Shown here one piece after another: positions 58,252 to 64,000 of a DNA stretch of 64,000 nucleotides. Source of the stretch: Cryobacterium melibiosiphilum (GTDB lineage Bacteria > Actinomycetota > Actinomycetes > Actinomycetales > Microbacteriaceae); contig NZ_QZVS01000097.1 of assembly GCF_003602235.1 (NCBI RefSeq), positions 62,001-126,000 on the forward strand. Direction: 5' to 3'. Made by a program: the position numbers and the translations under genes. The number at the start of each line of letters is the position of its first letter. Positions within the stretch are counted from its first letter, which is position 1. The notes under the pieces were generated by a model. That model worked only from the letters and a program-made list of their open reading frames with translations, did no database searches and was not told the origin of the DNA.

Positions 58252-60068
58252 GGAAGCTCCGCCGATGAGATGAGGCCCTGGGAGAAGCCCAGGAGGGAAA
58301 TTTTGTCGTCTGACCCCGCGGCCGGCACGTAGAAGAGCAGCTGGTCGGCGTAGGTACTCTGCAGGCCCTTGGTCGACTCGTCGATACCCGACAGCGCCCT
58401 GCTCGAGACGGAACCTTCCTCCGGGCCGACGACGGCCTGTTCGGCGACCGGGCTGACGGTCTCGACCTCGTTCAGGCTGACCGCGATGACGCTGCCGGAA
58501 TCGTTCGTCGCCAGGGCCAACGTGCGCCCCGAGCCGCCCGTGCTCGTGTATTCGAGGGCCGCCGTGATTTCCAGCTCCGCGATGGCGGTTGCCCGGCGCT
58601 CGGCGACCTGGGAACGGAAGCTGTCACCGGTTGCCTCGAATTTGTCGAACCACTGGCTGGCTTCACCCTGGGCCAGAATATCGGCGTAGGCGGCGCCGAC
58701 CTCGTCCGGGGGCATCAGCAACAGCCGCGAGTCGGGCGCGATGAGCGGCGCTCCGACGATGGCCGGCGCGACGTCGACGCGGGATTCGGGCTCGAGTTGC
58801 ACCGCGTACTCGACGAGGTAGTTGTCCCGCGGTGTCTCCTGGCTCAGCACCAGTGCCGTCGGTGCGACGCTCGTGGTGTCCGTATCCTGGATCACGGTCA
58901 TCACCGTGCGAGGCCAGGATTCGGTCTGCTGGGGCAGGGTGAGCACCAGCGGCGATGCGGGGATGGCCGCCGACGCCGTGACCTCGGGTGCGACAGCGCG
59001 AATCTTGTAGTTGGCCAGGCGCTGCTCCAGGGCGGGCCCGGTGAAGCGTGTGGTCAGTGAGTCGGAGTCGAGGGCGGCATCCGCCTCGGTGGCGATCGTG
59101 GAGATCTTGGCCACGATGCGCTCCAGCTGGGGTACGGTCACCGCCGCGGGCGCCGGCGCCGTCGCGTCTTCGGCCTCATCGGTCGAGTTCGGTGTCGGCG
59201 AGGCCGTCGAGCTCGATCCGGAGACCGGATCCCCGCCGCCCGGCCAGAATTCGGCGGAGCATCCACTCAATACCAGACCCGAGATGGTCAGGACCGGAAC
59301 GATCACGACGAACCGGTTGAGGGACTTGCGCGGGCCGGTGATCTCACTGGCTTTCAGAGCGCGCGGACGCGGCGGACGGGGCAGGCGCGGCAGCCGGGGG
59401 CGCGGCACGTTGCGGCGCGGGCCGCGGGATCGGCGCAGGTGCAGCAGCGCGAGGAGATAGAGCACAAGCCCGAGCAGGAGCATCACGGCGCCCCCGACGA
59501 TGAGCGGACCGGCCCACGGGGTGCCGTTGTCCACCCGCCAGGACAGCGAGATCTCGCTCGGCGCCGGCTCAACACCGTCGGAGGCGACGATCAGGGAGAT
59601 GTCGTCCGGCACGTTGATGGCGGAGACGAGCTCCTGCTGGGCCGAGAATTCGTCCAGCCAGAGGTCGGAGCCGACCGGACTGGTCTGGGGCTCATCAACG
59701 ACCTCGGTCGTTTCGGAGGTATCGGTGTCGCTCTCGGAGCCATCCGTCGTCGCGGCGGTGTCGGTCGCGACGAGTTCCCCGTCGACGAGACTGATGTCGA
59801 CGTGGGCGTCGTTTCCAATCCACGCGTCGACATCCGCCGAACGGCCGAAGGCCATGAAGACCTCACCGGGGCCGCTCAGCGACACGGTTTGACGGCCGGA
59901 GTACGCGGCCAGCGCAGAGGGGTCGATGACCGTGTAAGCGGCATCCCCCGTCACGGTTGTGCTGAGGGAGATCGAGTTCGGTTCGAGGAACACGGTGCGC
60001 TGGGCAAGGCCCAGCACGATCATCGCCGCAGCAAGAACGAACGCCACAATGGCGAAAACAAAACGCAC
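58248..60068 (-). CDS. Large membrane protein, unknown, with an internal lipobox-like segment
   Basis: Protein of 606 residues. The N-terminal half has a membrane helix (FAIVAFVLAAAMIVLGLA), a beta-rich segment with an acidic Ser/Thr/Asp stretch (DGSESDTDTSE), and a second helix (IVGGAVMLLLGLVLYLLALL) followed by an Arg/Pro-rich loop. A third hydrophobic segment VLTISGLVLSGCSAEFWPGG has a lipobox (LSGC) but lies near residue 285, not at the N-terminus. The rest (about 300 residues) is a soluble, beta-rich domain. It looks like a membrane protein and a lipoprotein joined in one frame. Start GTG at 60068 with GGAAGGA upstream. Not recognised. Confidence 0.75.
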   Translation of the reverse strand: MRFVFAIVAFVLAAAMIVLGLAQRTVFLEPNSISLSTTVTGDAAYTVIDPSALAAYSGRQTVSLSGPGEVFMAFGRSADVDAWIGNDAHVDISLVDGELVATDTAATTDGSESDTDTSETTEVVDEPQTSPVGSDLWLDEFSAQQELVSAINVPDDISLIVASDGVEPAPSEISLSWRVDNGTPWAGPLIVGGAVMLLLGLVLYLLALLHLRRSRGPRRNVPRPRLPRLPRPPRPRALKASEITGPRKSLNRFVVIVPVLTISGLVLSGCSAEFWPGGGDPVSGSSSTASPTPNSTDEAEDATAPAPAAVTVPQLERIVAKISTIATEADAALDSDSLTTRFTGPALEQRLANYKIRAVAPEVTASAAIPASPLVLTLPQQTESWPRTVMTVIQDTDTTSVAPTALVLSQETPRDNYLVEYAVQLEPESRVDVAPAIVGAPLIAPDSRLLLMPPDEVGAAYADILAQGEASQWFDKFEATGDSFRSQVAERRATAIAELEITAALEYTSTGGSGRTLALATNDSGSVIAVSLNEVETVSPVAEQAVVGPEEGSVSSRALSGIDESTKGLQSTYADQLLFYVPAAGSDDKISLLGFSQGLISSAELP

Positions 60069-60306
60069 GTCTTCCTTCCTGTGTTGCCCATCAGTCGGCG
60101 TGAGCTCGCGGTCAACACCAGTACGGGTCCGAAAGGCAACAGACACGGACGTTCTACGATAGTGGACTCTCCTGAGAGCGACCTAATAGGTCGCACGTCG
60201 CGCCACGCTGTGCCCTGACCGGATTCCACGGCGGGACGACTACAGTTAATTTGCCTGCTCCGCTTCACGAGAGCAGGATTCGCCCCCACCTTGAGGAGTC
60301 ACCACC

Positions 60307-61920
60307 GTGTCCAACGACGAGGCTGAATTTGCCCAGGTCTTCCGTGGCTACGACAAGGAAGAGGTCGATAAAGCGATCCAGGGACTGCGCCGCGACCTGA
60401 TCAAGGCCAACACCCAGAGCGCCTCGGCCAGCGCCGAAGTGAAGCGATTGTCCGCCCAGGTTCACGACCTCATCCAGGAGATCGATGAGGTCGGCAGCCC
60501 TACCTTCTCGGGCCTCGGCACGAAGCTGGAAAGCACTCTTCGCGTCGCCGAGGAGCAGTCCACCCGGGTCATCGCCCAGGCCGACATCGACGCCGAGAAG
60601 CTGCGTGCGACCGTGGCCCACGAAGTCGACGACCTGCACCGCACCGCCACGGAGCAGTCAGACCGCACGCTGGCCGATGCCGAGGTCAAGGCTCGCCGCA
60701 TCCTCGACGACGTGCGGGGAGAAGCGGATGACCTGCTCTCCCGGGCGCAGGATGAGCACGCCACCCTGACCCAGGAGGCCCTGCGCGAGGCCGCGCTCAT
60801 TCGCGGCACGGTGGCCACGGAAGCCGCCGAAGCGCGCGCGACGGTCAAGCGTGAGGTGGCCGCCATCCGCTCCGAAGCCGAACGCGAGGCCGCCGAGGTG
60901 CGCGTGGTCGCCCAGCGCGAGGCCACCGACGCACGCGAGACCGCCGCGGGCCTCGGCCGCGAGACCGAGCTGACCCGTTCGGCGGTCGCGCACGAGCTTG
61001 ACCAGAAGCGTGCCGTATTGGCCCAGGAAACCGAGCAGGCACGCATCGATCTGGCCGAACGCACGGAACGCACCGAAACCGACCTCGCTCGTGAGACCGA
61101 ACAGGCCCGAAGGGACCTCGCCGAGGAGCTGGCGCTCGCGCGCAGTGAGGCTGCCGCCGAGATTCAGCTGGCTCGCAGCGACCTGGACCGGGATCTGCGT
61201 GACGGACGCAACACCATCATCACCGAGCGCGCACAGGCCGAGACCGAACTGGCGCGCGACCTCGAACGGCAGCGCGCGACCGCCGAACGAGAGGCCGCGA
61301 CCATTCGCACCGAGATCACGATCGAAGCGGAGGACGCCCGCGCCGAGCTGGCCCGCGAGATCGCCCGCGCCAGGGCCGAGTTCGACGCAGCCCGGGAACA
61401 GGCCCGCATCGACCTGGACACGGAGCTGACGGCGACCCGTCGTGCGGTCGAGTTCGAAGCCGCCCAGCTCGGCCGGGAAACCGACCAGGCCCGTGCCGAC
61501 CTCGACATCGAGCTCAAGGCCCGGCGCGACGAGGCCGAGCAGGAACACCTGGCCCGCCACCGTGAGGCCGTGGCACTGGCCCAGAAGTTCCAGGGCGACG
61601 CCACCCGGCAGCTCACCGAGACCAATATGCGGCTGCGGGAGCTGCGGGAGCTCAACGCCGAACTCGATGGCGGAGCACGCGTCATCGCCAAGGACCTCAA
61701 GGTCGCCTCCGAGGAGACCGCGGAGCGCACCATCCGCGAGGCCGAAGAGAAGGCCGCCGCGATCCTGCACGAAGCCACCGAGCGCACCAGGGAGCTCGTC
61801 ACCGACGCGGAAGACCGCATGAAGCAGATCAGGGTCGAACGTGATGCCGTCGCCGGCTACTTCGAAAGCCTGCGCAGCGTGCTCACCCAGGCCGAACGGG
61901 TCTCCAGCGAAAAAGACTAG
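60307..61920 (+). CDS. DivIVA-like coiled-coil protein
   Basis: Protein of 537 residues. The N-terminal FAQVFRGYDKEEVDKAIQGL is the DivIVA-type membrane-curvature motif region, and the rest is an almost continuous Glu/Ala/Arg-rich helix of more than 400 residues (repeated ETEQARxDLAxE-like heptads), so a long coiled coil. Such proteins (DivIVA, Scy, FilP, CrvA-like) mark poles or organise growth or the cytoskeleton in actinobacteria. It has no membrane segments. The start is GTG with GAGGAG 8 bases upstream. It is divergent from the unknown membrane protein gene, with a 238-base spacer between. Confidence 0.88.
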   Translation: MSNDEAEFAQVFRGYDKEEVDKAIQGLRRDLIKANTQSASASAEVKRLSAQVHDLIQEIDEVGSPTFSGLGTKLESTLRVAEEQSTRVIAQADIDAEKLRATVAHEVDDLHRTATEQSDRTLADAEVKARRILDDVRGEADDLLSRAQDEHATLTQEALREAALIRGTVATEAAEARATVKREVAAIRSEAEREAAEVRVVAQREATDARETAAGLGRETELTRSAVAHELDQKRAVLAQETEQARIDLAERTERTETDLARETEQARRDLAEELALARSEAAAEIQLARSDLDRDLRDGRNTIITERAQAETELARDLERQRATAEREAATIRTEITIEAEDARAELAREIARARAEFDAAREQARIDLDTELTATRRAVEFEAAQLGRETDQARADLDIELKARRDEAEQEHLARHREAVALAQKFQGDATRQLTETNMRLRELRELNAELDGGARVIAKDLKVASEETAERTIREAEEKAAAILHEATERTRELVTDAEDRMKQIRVERDAVAGYFESLRSVLTQAERVSSEKD

Positions 61921-62026
61921 CCCCCGCGGATTGATCGGGCCACGCTGACCAATCCGGGGTCTTGGGCTGCCCGAGCACTACGGTATTGATCGGGCCGGAA
62001 CCGGCCGCACGAGTGGGGAGATCCGC

Positions 62027-63076
62027 GTGAAGATTCAGAATGCGTTCCGTTTCGGTCTGGTCGGCACCCTCGGCGTGGGTCTGGGGCTGCTCATCATCAC
62101 CTCGGTGATCACCCTCCAGACGATCATCATCTACATCGGAGCGGCCCTGTTCATCGCTCTCGGCCTCGATCCGGCCGTGTCCTGGTTGGAGCGCAAGCGT
62201 TTTCCGCGCTGGGCGGCCATCCTCACCGTGCTCGTTGGCGTGCTCGGGGTGCTCACCGGCGTGATCTTCGCGGTCGTGCCGATCATCATCGAGCAGGTCA
62301 CCAAACTCTCGGCGCAGTTTCCCCAATTGGTGCGCTCGATCAACTCATCGACACTGCTGCTCGACATCCAGGACCAGTTCCCGACCCTGCAGGTCAACGA
62401 GATCGTCTCGGCGGTCACCGACTACCTCGGCGGAAACCTCGACACCATCACCGCAACGGTCGTGCAGTCAGGCCTGGCCGTCGTGAACGGCCTGTTCGGC
62501 GGGCTCATCATCCTGATTCTCACGCTGTACTTCACGGCCTCACTGAACACCATGAAGCGCGCGAGCTACCAGCTCGTTCCCGCCTCCAAACGCGAGCGGT
62601 TCACCGACCTGAGCGAGCAGATCACGAAGGCCGTCGGTCGCTACGTGGTCGGGCAGGCCGGGCTGGCCGCCTGCAACGGCGTGCTGAGCTTCATCTTCCT
62701 CTCGATCATCGGCGCCCCCTTCCCCGCCCTGCTCGCGTTCATCGCCTTCCTGCTGTCGTTGATTCCCCTGGTCGGAACGATCTCCGGGTCGGTCATCATC
62801 GTGCTGACCTGCCTGATCCCCGGCATCGGCAGCTCGCCCCTCACGGCCCTGGTCGCCGCGATCTACTACCTGATCTACATGCAGGTCGAGGCCTACGTGC
62901 TCAGCCCGAACATCATGAACCGGGCGGTGTCGGTTCCCGGCGCCGTGGTCGTGATCGCGGCGCTGGCCGGCGGCTCACTGCTCGGCATCCTCGGCGCCCT
63001 CATCGCCATCCCGGTGGCGGCGTCGATCATCATGATCATCAAACAGGTCGTGATCCCGCGCCAGAACGAGCTCTAG
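62027..63076 (+). CDS. AI-2E family transporter
   Basis: Protein of 349 residues with about eight membrane helices, in the order typical of the AI-2E/TqsA/PerM family: an N-terminal pair (FGLVGTLGVGLGLLIITSVI), a long loop with SINSSTLLLDIQDQF, then the second group with the conserved QAGLAACNGVLSFIFLSIIG and LVGTISGSVIIVLTCLIPG, and EAYVLSPNIMNRAVSVPG. Members export autoinducer-2 or act as Na+/H+ antiporters or permeases; the substrate is unknown here. GTG start with GGGGAG. The 3' end overlaps the convergent hydrolase by 4 bases. Confidence 0.93.
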   Translation: MKIQNAFRFGLVGTLGVGLGLLIITSVITLQTIIIYIGAALFIALGLDPAVSWLERKRFPRWAAILTVLVGVLGVLTGVIFAVVPIIIEQVTKLSAQFPQLVRSINSSTLLLDIQDQFPTLQVNEIVSAVTDYLGGNLDTITATVVQSGLAVVNGLFGGLIILILTLYFTASLNTMKRASYQLVPASKRERFTDLSEQITKAVGRYVVGQAGLAACNGVLSFIFLSIIGAPFPALLAFIAFLLSLIPLVGTISGSVIIVLTCLIPGIGSSPLTALVAAIYYLIYMQVEAYVLSPNIMNRAVSVPGAVVVIAALAGGSLLGILGALIAIPVAASIIMIIKQVVIPRQNEL

Positions 63077-63855
63077 GCGGCGGGCCCTGACCACTCGCTC
63101 GGCAGCGGCAGCGCCCCCGGGTTGACGACGGCAACAATCTCGTCGAGTACCCGGCGGGTCATCGCCTCACCGACCCAGAGGTGCTTGCCGTTCTCGACGG
63201 CCACGAAGTGGGTCTCCGGAACGACGGCGAACCGGGCGCGCGCCTCCGCGGGCTTCAAATAGTCGTCGTGTTCGGGGATGATGGCCACGAGCCGGCGGGA
63301 GTTTCCCGCCCAGGCGGCGAGTTCGGCATCCGTCGCCCGGTGCAGGGGCGGGGACAGCAGAATCGCCCCGAGAATGGGGTGTTCGAGGCCGTACTTGATG
63401 GCGAGTTCGGTACCGAACGACCAGCCGACGAGCCAGGGATTGGGCAAACCGCGTTGCGCGACAAAGGCCATCGCCGCCGCCACGTCAGCTCGCTCGCCGA
63501 CTCCCCCGTCGAAGTCACCGTCGCTCGTGCCGCGTGGGGAACTGGTGCCGCGCGTGTTGAAACGCAGCACGGCCAGATCGGCCAGGGCCGGCAACCGCCC
63601 CGCCGCCTTGCGCAGGATGTGGGAGTCCATGAAGCCGCCGGCCGTGGGCAGCGGATGCAGGGTCACGAGCGTTGCCACCGGAGCCCGGCGCGCCGGGGTC
63701 GCCAACTCGCCGACCAGGGTCAGCCCATCCGAAGTCTGCAGCTCGATGTGTTCGCGGATCGCCGGCAGTTCGACGCCGCCGCGAATCTCGATCGGGCTGG
63801 TGCCGGTCGCGGTGGTCTCGGTTGCGGTCGTGCTGGTCGCGCGGGGATCACTCAT
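63073..63855 (-). CDS. Alpha/beta hydrolase
   Basis: Protein of 260 residues. A Thr-rich start (to about 20) precedes the fold: VATLVTLHPLPTAGGFMDSH (oxyanion region), LRFNTRGTSSPRG, LVGWSFGTELAIKYG with the nucleophile motif GWSFG (Ser), IIPEHDDYLKP with the acid, and a His in GKHLWVG. It resembles YtxM/dienelactone-hydrolase-like cytoplasmic esterases. Substrate unknown. The ATG has AAGGAG upstream. The 4-base overlap with the AI-2E gene makes the two convergent. Confidence 0.85.
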   Translation of the reverse strand: MSDPRATSTTATETTATGTSPIEIRGGVELPAIREHIELQTSDGLTLVGELATPARRAPVATLVTLHPLPTAGGFMDSHILRKAAGRLPALADLAVLRFNTRGTSSPRGTSDGDFDGGVGERADVAAAMAFVAQRGLPNPWLVGWSFGTELAIKYGLEHPILGAILLSPPLHRATDAELAAWAGNSRRLVAIIPEHDDYLKPAEARARFAVVPETHFVAVENGKHLWVGEAMTRRVLDEIVAVVNPGALPLPSEWSGPAA

Positions 63856-63882
63856 GCGGGCTCCTTGATCACTTGATGAAGA

Positions 63883-64000
63883 TCACTTGATACGCCAGCA
63901 GTGCGTGTGCCAGTGTCGCCGGTTCGACAGGTCGGCGGCGTCGCCGAGAACACCGTCGCCACGCCAAGCCACCATATGGGCCGTGCCGGGTGCGATCTGC
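63883..64000 (-). CDS. Partial gene, C-terminal 38 residues of an unidentified protein
   Basis: Minus-strand frame open from the window edge, ending with TGA at 63885-63883. The visible part contains APGTAHMVAWRGDGVLGD and ends HWHTHCWRIK. No family can be named from so little. A short direct repeat gatcacttgat (twice, in 63868-63891) lies around its stop. Confidence 0.45.
   Translation of the reverse strand, partial: QIAPGTAHMVAWRGDGVLGDAADLSNRRHWHTHCWRIK

Noticed and set aside
63868..63891. Direct repeat gatcacttgat (two copies)
   Set aside because: Short and only two copies, probably chance or a local duplication at a stop codon.

Overview
The window is a dense, high-GC chromosomal segment with about 58 protein genes, two tRNA genes and one riboswitch. 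It looks like an actinobacterium of the family Microbacteriaceae (Cryobacterium/Leifsonia-like). The grounds are codon use, an F420-type (Ddn-like) reductase, a mycothiol-type (Rv2466c-like) reductase, an actinobacterial GlgE/GlgB/GlgP glycogen set, GatCAB, many leaderless-looking promoters and the recurrent octamer GCGGATGC. Assignment to family is inference. No phage, plasmid, insertion sequence, CRISPR array or rRNA was seen, so this is core-type chromosome with a few repeat-rich spacers.

Layout. 1-8 kb: the 3' end of a PrmC-related methyltransferase, a VOC protein, then a leftward cluster rpiB - nei-type glycosylase - PaiB-like flavoprotein - amidohydrolase - multicopper oxidase, and a DASS anion transporter. 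8-15 kb: Rv2466c-like reductase divergent from a ProP-like MFS symporter, a lipoprotein, an unusual SDR with a zinc-ribbon-like N-terminus, a Ddn-like reductase, a membrane protein and a DUF2332 protein. 15-22 kb: PepN, MscS channel, group II truncated globin, TesB thioesterase, Rieske lipoprotein. 22-28 kb (leftward): MsrA, SSB, lipoprotein, EttA, hotdog thioesterase; then NAD synthetase and tRNA-Arg. 28-32 kb: thioredoxin-like protein divergent from oligoribonuclease, tRNA-His followed by an AT-rich five-copy repeat, lipoprotein, minimal metallopeptidase and a DacC/PBP5-like protein without a normal KTG box.

32-36 kb is a TPP-riboswitch operon encoding a YkoE-YkoD-YkoC ECF transporter for a thiamine precursor plus an overlapping P-loop kinase-like gene. 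36-42 kb is a long leftward run gatC-gatA-gatB-(small unknown)-MbfA-like ferritin/VIT-dinB-GerW-like. 42.3-43.1 kb is a gene-free spacer packed with palindromic and tandem repeats. 43-48 kb: cysteine desulfurase - mnmA - ligA, a sulfur-relay/tRNA-thiolation pair followed by DNA ligase.

48-57 kb is a glycogen/alpha-glucan region: glgX (rightward), glgP (leftward), and glgE-glgB (rightward, translationally coupled, divergent from glgP). Perfect inverted repeats follow glgX and glgB. 57-64 kb: a YbbN-like thioredoxin/TPR protein coupled to a large unknown membrane protein, a divergent DivIVA-like coiled-coil protein, an AI-2E-family transporter, an alpha/beta hydrolase and the 3' end of an unidentified gene.

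No single locus is clearly a new multi-gene system. The most unusual items are the repeat array after tRNA-His, the repeat-packed gatC/ligA spacer, the SDR with Thr at the catalytic Tyr position, the kinase fused by overlap to the thiamine-precursor transporter operon, and the frequent GCGGATGC word. All start choices, families and motifs come from reading the sequence; no database search was run.
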